Positions 17,543 through 26,824 of a DNA stretch of 64,000 nt are shown piece by piece; position 1 is the stretch's first letter; every line of letters begins with the position of its first letter. The DNA comes from Suilimivivens sp963638365 (GTDB lineage: Bacteria > Bacillota > Clostridia > Lachnospirales > Lachnospiraceae): positions 40,131-104,130 of the forward strand of contig CAVHRK010000045.1 in the NCBI GenBank assembly GCA_963638365.1, given 5' to 3'. Under the pieces are notes generated by a model. It was given only the letters and a program-made list of their open reading frames with translations, did not search any database and was not told the DNA's origin. The position numbers and the translations under genes are program-made.

Positions 17543-18724
17543 ATGGAGAAAAGATTATTTACTTCCGAATCAGTAACCGAAGGACATCCGGACAAGGTCT
17601 GCGATGCCATTTCCGATGCCATCCTTGATGCCTGCATGGCAAAGGATCCGATGAGCCGTGTTGCATGTGAAACCGCAGTATGTACGGGATTTGCATTAGT
17701 AACCGGTGAAATTACAACCAACGCTTATGTAGATATCCAGAAGATCGTCCGTGATACCATTAAGGAAATCGGCTATACCAAGTCTGAATACGGCTTTGAT
17801 GGCAATACCTGTGCTGTTTTAGTTGCCATTGATGAGCAGTCTTCCGATATTGCGATGGGTGTTGATAAGGCCCTTGAAGCAAAGCAGGGAGAAATTAAGG
17901 ATGATTTAGATACCGGTGCCGGCGATCAGGGTATGATGTTTGGTTATGCAACCAACGAAACTGAAGAATATATGCCTTATCCGATTTCTTTGGCACACAA
18001 GCTGGCATTACAGCTTACCAAGGTTCGTAAGGATGGAACCTTAAAGTATTTAAGACCGGACGGCAAGAGCCAGGTTTCTGTTGAGTATGATGAAAACGGC
18101 AAGCCGCTTCGTCTTGAAGCTGTTGTCCTTTCTACCCAGCATGATGAAGATGTTACACAGGAACAGATCCATGAAGATATTAAGAAGTATGTATTTGATC
18201 CGATCCTTCCGAAGGAATTACTGGATGAGAACACCAAGTATTTCATCAACCCGACCGGACGTTTCGTAATCGGTGGACCTCACGGTGATGCAGGTCTTAC
18301 CGGACGTAAGATCATTGTAGATACCTACGGTGGATATGCACGTCACGGCGGCGGCGCTTTCTCTGGAAAGGACTGCACGAAGGTAGATCGTTCCGCAGCT
18401 TATGCAGCACGTTATGTTGCAAAGAACATTGTTGCAGCAGGACTTGCTGACAAGTGCGAAATCCAGCTTTCCTACGCAATCGGTGTCGCACAGCCTACTT
18501 CCATCATGGTTGATACCTTCGGAACCGGAAAGGTTTCTGATGAAAAGCTTCTTGAAGCAATTCGTGAGAACTTCGATCTTCGTCCGGCAGGAATCATCAA
18601 GATGTTAGATCTTCGCCGTCCGATCTACAAGCAGACCGCTGCTTATGGACATTTTGGACGTAACGATCTGGATCTGCCCTGGGAGAAGCTTGATAAGGTG
18701 GATGTATTGAAGAAGTACCTGTAA
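17543..18724 (+). CDS. metK: S-adenosylmethionine synthetase
   Basis: This 393-residue enzyme makes S-adenosylmethionine from methionine and ATP. Family motifs are intact: GHPDKVCD near the N-terminus, GAGDQGMMFGYA (central loop), GGGAFSGKDCTKVDRSAAY (phosphate-binding). Length equals the family norm. The start at 17543 (MEKRLFTSESVTEGHPDK) follows AAAGGAGAAA; upstream in-frame starts lie in the riboswitch terminator and are excluded. Expression is predicted to fall when SAM is abundant through the upstream S-box. Confidence 0.97.
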   Translation: MEKRLFTSESVTEGHPDKVCDAISDAILDACMAKDPMSRVACETAVCTGFALVTGEITTNAYVDIQKIVRDTIKEIGYTKSEYGFDGNTCAVLVAIDEQSSDIAMGVDKALEAKQGEIKDDLDTGAGDQGMMFGYATNETEEYMPYPISLAHKLALQLTKVRKDGTLKYLRPDGKSQVSVEYDENGKPLRLEAVVLSTQHDEDVTQEQIHEDIKKYVFDPILPKELLDENTKYFINPTGRFVIGGPHGDAGLTGRKIIVDTYGGYARHGGGAFSGKDCTKVDRSAAYAARYVAKNIVAAGLADKCEIQLSYAIGVAQPTSIMVDTFGTGKVSDEKLLEAIRENFDLRPAGIIKMLDLRRPIYKQTAAYGHFGRNDLDLPWEKLDKVDVLKKYL

Positions 18725-18730
18725 TCCACC

Positions 18731-18788
18731 TGAGTAAAACTTGAGTTGCGAAGCAACGGTTTTACGAATGGGGTTCTGAATAGTTACA
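18731..18788 (+). repeat. Hairpin with CTGAATAGTTAC tail
   Basis: GTAAAAC(18735)...GTTGC-GAA-GCAAC...GGTTTTAC forms a nested hairpin, followed by TTCTGAATAGTTAC. The same layout (outer A/T-rich stem, inner stem with GAA loop, then CTGAA(C/T)AGTTAC) occurs at 22614-22686, so both look like copies of one intergenic repeat family. Confidence 0.5.
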
Positions 18789-18811
18789 AATATCTGCAAT
18801 CTGCAATAAAG

Positions 18812-18869
18812 AATAGAGTTAATGTATAGGTGATTGATCCAATCAGACTTATATATTAACTCTATTTTT
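18812..18869 (+). terminator. Rho-independent terminator after metK
   Basis: AATAGAGTTAATGTATA (18812-18828) pairs with TATATATTAACTCTATT (18850-18866) with minor mismatches, followed by TTTTTG. Confidence 0.75.
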
Positions 18870-18965
18870 GAGTATTCCTTGCTTGCAACACCTCACCATA
18901 AAGGGTAAACTGTAACTATATGAGATAAACTATATTATGAAGCAACAAAATTCCGGAGGAACACC

Positions 18966-21900
18966 ATGGCTTTTACGCATCTGCACGTCCATACTGAATA
19001 CAGCTTGTTAGATGGATCCAATAAAATAAAAGAATATGTGAAACGTGTCAAGGAGCTTGGCATGAACAGTGCGGCGATCACGGATCATGGTGTCATGTAT
19101 GGTGTGATTGATTTTTATAAGGCGTGCAAGGCAGAGGGCATTAATCCGATTCTTGGATGCGAGGTCTATGTTGCGCCGAATTCCCGGTTTGATAAAGAAC
19201 TGACCGGCGGGGAGGACCGTTATTACCATCTGGTACTGCTTGCGGAAAATAACAAGGGCTATGAGAACCTGATGAAGATTGTGAGCCGCGGTTTTACGGA
19301 AGGATATTATTACAAGCCGCGTGTCGATATGGAGCTGCTGCGGGAATACCATGAGGGAATCATTGCATTGTCAGCCTGCCTTGCGGGCGAAGTGCAGCGT
19401 TATATCCAGAAGGGACTTGTGGATGAAGCGAAAAAGACCGCGCTGAAATATCAGGACTGCTTCGGAAAGGGCAATTACTTTCTGGAATTACAGGATCATG
19501 GACTGCCGGAGCAGAAACTGGTCAATACCACGCTTTTGCAGATGAGCAGGGAACTGGATATTCCGATGGTGGTGACGAATGACGTGCACTATACCTATGC
19601 GGATGATGTGAAGCCGCATGATATCCTGCTTTGTCTGCAGACCGGAAAGAAATTATCCGATGAAGACCGTATGCGTTATGAGGGCGGTCAGTATTATGTG
19701 AAGAGTGAAGAAGAGATGAAGGGATTGTTTCCCTATGCGTGGGAGGCAGTCGAGAATACCCAGAGGATTGCAGACCGGTGCCATGTGGAGATTGAATTCG
19801 GCGTGACGAAGCTGCCGAAATTCGATGTGCCGGAGGGGTATAATTCCTGGACGTACTTAAATAAATTGTGTTACGACGGTCTGAAGGAGCGGTACGGGGA
19901 TGAGAATGCACCGGCCGGAGAGACCGGGCAGACGTTGAAGGAACGGCTGGATTACGAGCTGAATGTCATTCAGACGATGGGATATGTGGATTACTTCCTG
20001 ATTGTCTGGGATTTTATTAATTATGCTAAGCAGAATGGCATTATGGTAGGACCCGGACGAGGATCGGCAGCAGGAAGTATTGTTTCCTATTGTCTTAAAA
20101 TTACGAATATTGACCCGATCCGTTATAACCTGCTGTTTGAACGTTTCTTAAATCCGGAACGTGTATCCATGCCGGATATTGATATTGACTTCTGCTTCGA
20201 ACGGCGGCAGGAAGTCATTGATTATGTAGGGCGTAAGTACGGGCAGGAAAAGGTGGTACAGATCGTTACCTTCGGTACACTGGCCGCAAAAGGTGTCATC
20301 CGTGATGTGGGCCGGGTGATGGATCTTCCGTATGCCTATGTGGATTCCCTTGCGAAAATGATTCCGAATGAGTTGAATATTACGATTGATAAAGCACTTC
20401 AGATGAATCCGGACATGCGTAAGCTTTATGAAACGGATGAGCAGGTGAAGGAACTGATCGACATGAGCCGCCGTCTTGAGGGACTTCCGAGACATACTTC
20501 CATGCATGCGGCAGGTGTGGTTATCTGTTCCCGGCCGGCAGAGGATCTTGTGCCGCTGTCAAGGGGCGCCGACGGTTCCATTACAACCCAGTTTACGATG
20601 ACAACGATCGAAGAGCTTGGACTTTTGAAGATGGACTTCCTTGGACTTCGTACCCTTACGGTGCTGCGGGATGCTGTGAAGCTTGTGAAGCAGAGCACCG
20701 GAAAGGAGATTAACCTCGATCAGATTGATTTTGATGATAAAAAGGTTTTAGCTTCGATCGGAACCGGCAAAACCGATGGTGTGTTCCAGTTGGAAAGTGC
20801 CGGAATGAAGAATTTCATGAAGGAACTGAAACCGCAGAACCTGGAAGACATTATTGCCGGAATTTCCTTATACCGTCCGGGCCCGATGGACTTTATTCCA
20901 AAGTATATCAAGGGAAAGAGCAATTTTGGAACGGTAACTTATCTGTGTCCGCAGTTAGAGCCGATTCTGGCGCCGACCTACGGCTGTATCGTTTATCAGG
21001 AGCAGGTAATGCAGATTGTGCGTGATCTGGGCGGCTATACGCTCGGACGAAGCGATCTCGTGCGCCGTGCCATGAGTAAGAAAAAGCAGGCCGTGATGGA
21101 GAAGGAACGTGCCAACTTTATCTATGGAAATCCGGAAGAGGGCGTGCCCGGATGTGTGGCAAACGGCATTCCCGAGAACGTGGCTTCGCAAATTTATGAT
21201 GAAATGATGGACTTTGCGAAATATGCGTTCAATAAGTCCCATGCGGCATGTTATGCGGTGGTTTCCTACCAGACGGCATACCTGAAATATTATTATCCGG
21301 TTGAATTTATGGCGGCGCTGATGACTTCCGTGATTGATAATCCGGGAAAAGTGGCAGAATATATTATGGTCTGCCGGAGCATGGGTATTACGATCCTGCC
21401 GCCTGACATCAATCAGGGAGAAAGCGGGTTTTCCGTAAACGGCAACAGTATCCGCTATGCACTGACGGCGATTAAGAGTGTCGGACGGCCGGTGATTGAT
21501 GCGGTGGTCAATGAGCGGAAGGAACGCGGTGCATACACGAATCTGCAGGATTTCATTACCCGTATGGCAGATAAAGAAATCAACAAAAAGGCGATTGAGA
21601 ACTTTATCAAGGCGGGGGCACTTGACAGTCTTGGTGGAACACGGAAGCAGTTTATGAGTGCGTATGTGCAGATCGTGGATCACATTGTACATGACCGGAA
21701 GAACAATATGGCCGGGCAGATGAGCCTGTTTGATATTGTGGACGAATCTGAGAAATCCAGTTACGATGTGCAGCTTCCGGATGTTGGAGAGTATTCCAAG
21801 GATATGATTCTTGCGTTTGAAAAAGAAGTGCTCGGAATCTACATCAGCGGCCATCCGTTAGAGGAGTTCGAGGATCTTTGGAGAAGAGGAATTACCAATA

Positions 21901-22457
21901 CGACCGCGGATTTTGTGCTGGAAGAGGAATCCGGTGAAACGAGAGTAAGGGACAATGCCCCCTGTACGATTGGTGGAATTATCTCCAATAAGAAGATTAA
22001 ATATACGAAAAATGATAAAATTATGGCGTTCTTACAGATCGAGGATCTGGTTGGAACGGTGGAAGTCATTGTTTTCCCAAGGGACTATGAGAAGAACAGC
22101 ATGAAGCTTTTAGAGGATAATAAAGTCTTTATCAGGGGACATGTTTCCCTGGAAGAGGACCGTGATGGCAAGGTGATCTGTGAGCGGATTACCGCTTTTG
22201 ACGAGATTCCGAAGAAGTTGTGGATTAAATTCCCGACCATGGAGGCTTATCAGGCTTCTTCCAATGAGTTGCTGCAGACCCTGCAGACCTCCGACGGACA
22301 TGACAGCGTGGTGATTTATATCGAGGAGGCAAAGGCAATGAAAAAGCTTCCCCCAAGCTATAGTGTGCAGGCTGATGAAGAGTTGAAGGTACAGCTTTCC
22401 GCAAAATATGGGGAAGACAATATTAAAATTGTATGGGATATCCGGAAAGAGTCGTAA
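18966..22457 (+). CDS. dnaE: DNA polymerase III alpha subunit (DnaE)
   Basis: This 1163-residue replicative polymerase subunit has an N-terminal PHP domain (HLHVHTEYSLLDG at 5-17, then ITDHG and CEVYV), a C-family palm and fingers with the catalytic acidic motif PDIDIDF near residue 402 and the nearby GPGRGSAAGS, and a C-terminal helix-hairpin-helix plus OB-fold region (about 990-1080). The PHP metal ligands look intact, so it may retain proofreading-type or pyrophosphatase activity. In Clostridia DnaE coexists with PolC, which is not in this window. GGAGGAACACC precedes the ATG. Confidence 0.96.
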   Translation: MAFTHLHVHTEYSLLDGSNKIKEYVKRVKELGMNSAAITDHGVMYGVIDFYKACKAEGINPILGCEVYVAPNSRFDKELTGGEDRYYHLVLLAENNKGYENLMKIVSRGFTEGYYYKPRVDMELLREYHEGIIALSACLAGEVQRYIQKGLVDEAKKTALKYQDCFGKGNYFLELQDHGLPEQKLVNTTLLQMSRELDIPMVVTNDVHYTYADDVKPHDILLCLQTGKKLSDEDRMRYEGGQYYVKSEEEMKGLFPYAWEAVENTQRIADRCHVEIEFGVTKLPKFDVPEGYNSWTYLNKLCYDGLKERYGDENAPAGETGQTLKERLDYELNVIQTMGYVDYFLIVWDFINYAKQNGIMVGPGRGSAAGSIVSYCLKITNIDPIRYNLLFERFLNPERVSMPDIDIDFCFERRQEVIDYVGRKYGQEKVVQIVTFGTLAAKGVIRDVGRVMDLPYAYVDSLAKMIPNELNITIDKALQMNPDMRKLYETDEQVKELIDMSRRLEGLPRHTSMHAAGVVICSRPAEDLVPLSRGADGSITTQFTMTTIEELGLLKMDFLGLRTLTVLRDAVKLVKQSTGKEINLDQIDFDDKKVLASIGTGKTDGVFQLESAGMKNFMKELKPQNLEDIIAGISLYRPGPMDFIPKYIKGKSNFGTVTYLCPQLEPILAPTYGCIVYQEQVMQIVRDLGGYTLGRSDLVRRAMSKKKQAVMEKERANFIYGNPEEGVPGCVANGIPENVASQIYDEMMDFAKYAFNKSHAACYAVVSYQTAYLKYYYPVEFMAALMTSVIDNPGKVAEYIMVCRSMGITILPPDINQGESGFSVNGNSIRYALTAIKSVGRPVIDAVVNERKERGAYTNLQDFITRMADKEINKKAIENFIKAGALDSLGGTRKQFMSAYVQIVDHIVHDRKNNMAGQMSLFDIVDESEKSSYDVQLPDVGEYSKDMILAFEKEVLGIYISGHPLEEFEDLWRRGITNTTADFVLEEESGETRVRDNAPCTIGGIISNKKIKYTKNDKIMAFLQIEDLVGTVEVIVFPRDYEKNSMKLLEDNKVFIRGHVSLEEDRDGKVICERITAFDEIPKKLWIKFPTMEAYQASSNELLQTLQTSDGHDSVVIYIEEAKAMKKLPPSYSVQADEELKVQLSAKYGEDNIKIVWDIRKES

Positions 22458-22553
22458 AAAAGATTGAAAAAGGAAAAGAAAACCAGTACAATAAAACTGT
22501 TCCGGAGCATTGAAACGGAGTCCGGAACATAAGAGGAAGAATATGGAAACATT

Positions 22554-22686
22554 GTAACTATTCAGAACAGGTCGAAGCATTTGCTGCTGAGACCGTAAGA
22601 ACATGATTCAGTAATGCAAAATCCCATCGGCGAAGCCGATTTGGAATGGATTTTGCATCGTAACTGTGAAGGTACTGAACAGTTAC
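22554..22686. repeat. Intergenic inverted-repeat element (GTAACTATTCAG family)
   Basis: GTAACTATTCAG (22554-22565) and CTGAACAGTTAC (22675-22686) are reverse complements at 11 of 12 positions. Inside is a perfect 11 bp stem ATGCAAAATCC (22614-22624)/GGATTTTGCAT (22648-22658) enclosing ATCGGC-GAA-GCCGAT. This fills most of the gap between dnaE and pfkA; no gene lies in it. It resembles a non-autonomous palindromic repeat. Confidence 0.6.
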
Positions 22687-22748
22687 GAAACATTTCATAT
22701 AGGTAGGAAATGGCAGCAGAAGCTGTCCATGGAAAGGATCGGAGAATT

Positions 22749-23723
22749 ATGGCTAGTCAGGTGAAAACAATCGGAGTGCTTACAAGCGGTGGCGATGCGC
22801 CCGGTATGAATGCGGCAATTCGTGCGGTGGTCCGTAAGGCACTTTGTAATGGTGTGAAAGTAAAAGGAATTAAGAAAGGCTATCAGGGTCTTCTGAATGA
22901 AGAGATTGTAGATATGGAGAAGAAGGATGTTTCCGATACCATCCAACGTGGCGGAACCATTCTCGGAACAGCCAGATGCCTTGAGTTTAAGCAGGAAGAG
23001 GTTCAGGAGCAGGCAGCGGAGATCTGCCGGAAGCATGAAATTGACGGACTGGTAGTCATTGGCGGCGACGGTTCCTACCGCGGTGCACAGGCACTTTCCA
23101 GACATGGCATCAACACGGTCGGACTTCCGGGAACGATCGACCTGGATATTGCATGTACCGATTATACCATTGGATTTGATACCGCAATTAATACCGCGAT
23201 GCAGGCAATTGATAAGGTACGTGATACCTCATCTTCCCATGAACGGTGCAGTATCATCGAGGTAATGGGACGTAACGCCGGTTACATTGCGCTGTGGTGT
23301 GGTGTGGCAAACGGTGCCGAGGACATTCTGCTTCCTGAAAAGTACGATTATAACGAGCAGGCGCTCATCAACAATATTATTAACAGCCGTAAGCGCGGCA
23401 AGAAGCATCATATCATCATCAATGCCGAAGGAATCGGACATTCCACTTCCATGGCACGTCGTATCGAGGCTGCAACCGGAATGGAAACCAGAGCAACCAT
23501 CTTAGGATACATGCAGCGTGGAGGATCACCGACCTGTAAGGATCGTTTCTATGCCTCCATTATGGGAGCTTATGCGGCAGATATCCTTTGCGAAGGAAAG
23601 ACCAACCGTGTGGTAGGCTACCGTCACGGGGAGTTCCAGGATTTCGATATTGAGGAAGCATTAAACATGCAGAAAGAAATTCCGGAATACCAGTATCAGG
23701 TAAGCCGTCTGCTTTCCCAGTAA
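22749..23723 (+). CDS. pfkA: ATP-dependent 6-phosphofructokinase
   Basis: This 324-residue glycolytic enzyme phosphorylates fructose 6-phosphate. Visible motifs: GVLTSGGDAPGMNAAIRA (ATP site), GGDGSYRGA (Gly after GGD supports ATP rather than pyrophosphate use), PGTIDLDI with the catalytic Asp, MGRNAGYIA and GYMQRGGSP. The catalytic loop reads TIDLD where the family consensus is TIDND; both Asp residues are kept. I start at ATG 22749 (MASQVKTIGVLTSGGD), preceded by CGGAGA; the in-frame ATG at 22710 with TAGGTAGG would add 13 residues and is an alternative. Confidence 0.93.
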   Translation: MASQVKTIGVLTSGGDAPGMNAAIRAVVRKALCNGVKVKGIKKGYQGLLNEEIVDMEKKDVSDTIQRGGTILGTARCLEFKQEEVQEQAAEICRKHEIDGLVVIGGDGSYRGAQALSRHGINTVGLPGTIDLDIACTDYTIGFDTAINTAMQAIDKVRDTSSSHERCSIIEVMGRNAGYIALWCGVANGAEDILLPEKYDYNEQALINNIINSRKRGKKHHIIINAEGIGHSTSMARRIEAATGMETRATILGYMQRGGSPTCKDRFYASIMGAYAADILCEGKTNRVVGYRHGEFQDFDIEEALNMQKEIPEYQYQVSRLLSQ

Positions 23724-23744
23724 GAGAAATTGGAAGGGATAATT

Positions 23745-24590
23745 ATGATTACAAGTCTGAATAACGGGCGGATCAAGCATGCCATCCAGTTAAAGGAAAA
23801 GAGCCGGACACGGAATGAGGAAGGACTTTTCGTAGCGGAAGGATTCAAGATGTTTGAGGAAGCACCGCTTGCAAAAATCAGGGAAATATACTGCCGGGAG
23901 GATGTCTGGCAGAAAATGGAGGAGTCTTATCGAAAGGCTCCTCTTGATAAATTATCGGGAATCTACGAAAAGATCATGACCTGTGAGAAGCAGGGAACCG
24001 TTGTGGAAACCGTGACGGAAGAGGTATTCCGGAAGCTGTCGGATACCCAGACCCCGCAGGGCCTTTTCTTCCTCATGGAAAAGATGACCTATGACCTGCC
24101 GGTGCTCCTTAAAAAAGCAGGCGAACGGAAGGAACAGGAAGGAAAACGTTCCCTGTTTCTTATCCTGGAAGATGTTCAGGATCCGGGAAACTTAGGAACG
24201 ATGATCCGCACAGGGGAAGGCGCCGGAGTCGATGGCATTCTGATGAGTAAGGGGACCGTGGATATTTATAATCCGAAGACGATTCGCTCCACGATGGGCT
24301 CTCTGTACCGCGTGCCGTTCCTGTATACTGGGGACCTCAAACAGACCATAGAACAACTGCAGAAAGCCGGGATCCGCGTCTATGCGGCTCACCTTAAAGG
24401 AACGAAATCCTACCGGGAACCGGATTATGCCGAAGGGGCAGCCTTTCTGATCGGAAACGAGGGCAACGGTTTAAAAGAAGAGACGGCTGCACTTGCGGAT
24501 GAATACATACGGATTCCGATGCAGGGAAAGCTGGAATCGTTAAATGCAGCAGTGGCAGCAGCGTTATTGATGTACGAGGTGTCCAATTAA
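23745..24590 (+). CDS. TrmH/SpoU-family rRNA/tRNA 2'-O-methyltransferase
   Basis: About 281 residues. SPOUT methyltransferases of this group methylate ribose 2'-OH in rRNA or tRNA using S-adenosylmethionine. An N-terminal substrate-binding part is followed by the knotted catalytic domain: LEDVQDPGNLGTMIRT (motif 1), IGNEGNGLKEE (motif 2) and IRIPMQGKLESLNAAVAAALLMYE (motif 3), all intact. The start at 23745 follows GAAGGGATAA, 21 bp after pfkA, so the two may be co-transcribed. The exact RNA target cannot be told; RlmB-like is the nearest description. Confidence 0.88.
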   Translation: MITSLNNGRIKHAIQLKEKSRTRNEEGLFVAEGFKMFEEAPLAKIREIYCREDVWQKMEESYRKAPLDKLSGIYEKIMTCEKQGTVVETVTEEVFRKLSDTQTPQGLFFLMEKMTYDLPVLLKKAGERKEQEGKRSLFLILEDVQDPGNLGTMIRTGEGAGVDGILMSKGTVDIYNPKTIRSTMGSLYRVPFLYTGDLKQTIEQLQKAGIRVYAAHLKGTKSYREPDYAEGAAFLIGNEGNGLKEETAALADEYIRIPMQGKLESLNAAVAAALLMYEVSN

Positions 24591-24715
24591 TGAACATGTA
24601 TCTGTTGAAGGCAGAATAGGAGCATGAGGCATGAACATGTGAGTTTATGCACGGATTATTCATATAAGAAATAACATATAAATGATAATACATAAGTGGG
24701 AAAGAAGGGATTGAC

Positions 24716-25525
24716 ATGAAGCTTGGATTTATCGGACTTGGTAATATGGCAAAGGCAATGATTGGCGGCATTCTCAAAAAAGAAGTAGTGCCTGCCACGG
24801 ACATCATGGGATGTGCAAAAAGTGATGCTTCCAAAGAATATGCCTCCCAAAACTGGGGTATTCTCATAGGTGAGGATAATATTCAGGTGGCACGTTTTGC
24901 GGAGATTCTGGTGCTTGCAGTGAAGCCACAGGTTCTGCCCCAGGTGATTGAACAGATTAAGGATGCGGTTTCGGAGGATACGGTGATTGTCAGCATTGCG
25001 GCAGGCGTATCCATGGACAGCCTTAAGAAAATGTTTGGCAGAAGCTTAAAACTCGTCCGTTGTATGCCGAATACCCCGGCACTTGTTGGAATGGGATGCA
25101 CCGGTGTGTGCTGTAATGAACTTGTAACCAAGGACGAGATGCAGCAGAGTCTTTCCCTGTTACAGAGTTTCGGACTGGCAGAGGAAGTACCGGAGAAGCT
25201 GATGGATGCCGTAGTTGGTGTGAGCGGAAGTTCACCGGCATATGTGTTCCTGTTTTTAGAGGCACTTGCAGACGGAGCAGTACAGGCAGGAATGCCGAGA
25301 GCACAGGCTTACCGGTTTGCTGCACAGTCCATTATGGGAAGCGCGGCCCTTGCATTGGAAACCGGGAAACATCCGGGAGAATTGAAGGATATGGTATGTT
25401 CTCCGGGGGGCACAACCATCGATGCCGTACAGGTTTTGGAGGACCGTGGATTCCGTAGTAGTGTGATACAGGCAGTGCGGGCTTGTGTGGAAAGATGTAG
25501 AGCACTTAGCAAAGACGAGACGTAG
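24716..25525 (+). CDS. proC: Pyrroline-5-carboxylate reductase
   Basis: This 269-residue enzyme catalyses the last step of proline synthesis with NAD(P)H. The Rossmann motif GFIGLGNMAKAMI, the VKPQ motif, the RCMPNTPA segment and the family signature VSGSSPAYVFLFLEALADGAV, LKDMVCSPGGTTI are all present. AAGAAGGG precedes the ATG. The last codons (ALSKDET) lie inside a palindromic intergenic repeat (see next entry), so the C-terminal tail may have been altered by it. Confidence 0.95.
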   Translation: MKLGFIGLGNMAKAMIGGILKKEVVPATDIMGCAKSDASKEYASQNWGILIGEDNIQVARFAEILVLAVKPQVLPQVIEQIKDAVSEDTVIVSIAAGVSMDSLKKMFGRSLKLVRCMPNTPALVGMGCTGVCCNELVTKDEMQQSLSLLQSFGLAEEVPEKLMDAVVGVSGSSPAYVFLFLEALADGAVQAGMPRAQAYRFAAQSIMGSAALALETGKHPGELKDMVCSPGGTTIDAVQVLEDRGFRSSVIQAVRACVERCRALSKDET

Positions 25526-25600
25526 TCGAAGTTTGAGCTTAGTGCGAACGCTACCCGAACACTTAATGAGAGCGAGCGGAGCGAAGATCGAATTTAGTGG
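25502..25600. repeat. Palindromic repeat overlapping the end of proC
   Basis: GCACTTAGC (25502-25510) and GCTTAGTGC (25537-25545) form an inverted pair with one mismatch, followed by an ACGCTACC...ACACTTAATGAGAGCG block containing GAGCGAGCGGAGCGAAG. The proC stop at 25523-25525 lies inside the first hairpin. The GAGCGAGCGGAGCGAAG type of sequence looks like known repetitive intergenic DNA in this family. Confidence 0.45.
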
Positions 25601-25618
25601 ATGGGTAATCCCGCAAAC

Positions 25619-25647
25619 TTGACAAGAATTAGACCATTTGTTAATAT
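25619..25647 (+). promoter_or_regulatory. Promoter of the wall hydrolase gene
   Basis: Perfect TTGACA (25619-25624), 17 bp spacer and TAATAT (25642-25647), about 60 bp before the start at 25708. Confidence 0.6.
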
Positions 25648-25707
25648 TATCCACATATTATGTAACAAGTTTGTAACATCTTGTTCATGTATAGTGGAGG
25701 AAACATC

Positions 25708-26787
25708 ATGGATCGGAGAAAGAGGCTGTTGGTATGCCTTGCAGGATTAGGTATCTGCATGGGATTCTTACTGACAGAGGAAATAACCGTCCAGGCCGGA
25801 GAGAAGGAAGGACATAACTTCATGTGTTCCGGCGTGGGTACTGTGTTAGATCCCAATGATTTCACCGTGGACGAACCGGAGAAGCTGCAGGAGACACTGG
25901 ACATCTATCAGAAGTTTGAAGCCGAGCAGGCGCGTATGGAAACGGAGCTTGCCATGGCCAATGTCCAGAATGCGCTGAATGTCCGTGCACAGGCGAATGA
26001 AAAATCAGAGAAGGTTGGGTTCCTGTATAAGGACTGTGGAGGCACAATCTTAGAGCAGGAGAACGGCTGGACGAAGATCAAATCCGGCAATGTGATCGGC
26101 TGGGCGAAGGACGAATATCTCGTTTTTGGCGAAGAAGCCGAGAAGATGGCAGAGGATGTCGGGAACTGGATTGTGAAGCTCAATTCAGAAGCAGTACGTG
26201 TTAGGGTGGAACCGGACGAAGAAGCAGAAACGATCTGTTACCTTGCAAAGGATGATGCGGTAGACTTTATCGAGATTGTAAACGATGACTGGGTCAGCAT
26301 CGACTACGAAGGTGAGATCGGCTATGTAAGAACGGAATACATTCAGATTAATTTTCATATTGATGAAGGAGAGACGATTGAAGTGGTCCGTGCCAGAGAG
26401 CGGGAGGCGGCAGAGAAGAAGAGAACCGCAAATCGTGGCGCTGTTTCGGCAGATGCAGATGAAACGAGACTTCTGGCAGCATTGATCTACTGTGAAGCTG
26501 GCAACCAGCCCTATGAGGGAATGCTCGGTGTCGGAGCGGTTGTCATGAACCGTGTGAAGAGTCCGGCCTATCCGGGAAGCATTTACGGAGTCATTTATTC
26601 TTCCGGACAGTTTACGCCTGCCATGTCAGGAAAGGTGGCAAGGGTTTACGAAGGAAACATTCCGGATGCCTGCATTCAGGCAGCACAGGCTGCGATCAAT
26701 GGCGAAACTTCGGTAGGGGGAGCAACCTACTTTAGAAGAGCCGGACGCCATGACGGCTACGTCATCGGAGATCACGTCTTCTGGTAA
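25708..26787 (+). CDS. SH3-domain cell wall hydrolase (SleB/CwlJ-type)
   Basis: About 359 residues. A basic tail (MDRRKRL) and hydrophobic segment form a signal peptide. Two bacterial SH3-like repeats follow (about residues 85-135, NVRAQANEKSEKVGFLY; and 150-215, AVRVRVEPDEEAETICYL). A basic linker leads to a C-terminal Hydrolase_2 domain (about 250-359) with ETRLLAALIYCEAGNQPYEG, in which the Glu is the family's catalytic residue, and GAVVMNRV, GQFTP. Such enzymes cut glycan strands in the cell wall, in spore germination or growth. The start has AGTGGAGG upstream; the in-frame TTG at 25681 is rejected. Confidence 0.88.
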   Translation: MDRRKRLLVCLAGLGICMGFLLTEEITVQAGEKEGHNFMCSGVGTVLDPNDFTVDEPEKLQETLDIYQKFEAEQARMETELAMANVQNALNVRAQANEKSEKVGFLYKDCGGTILEQENGWTKIKSGNVIGWAKDEYLVFGEEAEKMAEDVGNWIVKLNSEAVRVRVEPDEEAETICYLAKDDAVDFIEIVNDDWVSIDYEGEIGYVRTEYIQINFHIDEGETIEVVRAREREAAEKKRTANRGAVSADADETRLLAALIYCEAGNQPYEGMLGVGAVVMNRVKSPAYPGSIYGVIYSSGQFTPAMSGKVARVYEGNIPDACIQAAQAAINGETSVGGATYFRRAGRHDGYVIGDHVFW

Positions 26788-26824
26788 GCACAAGACCCTG
26801 GGAGTACAGGGGGAGGGAGCAAGT

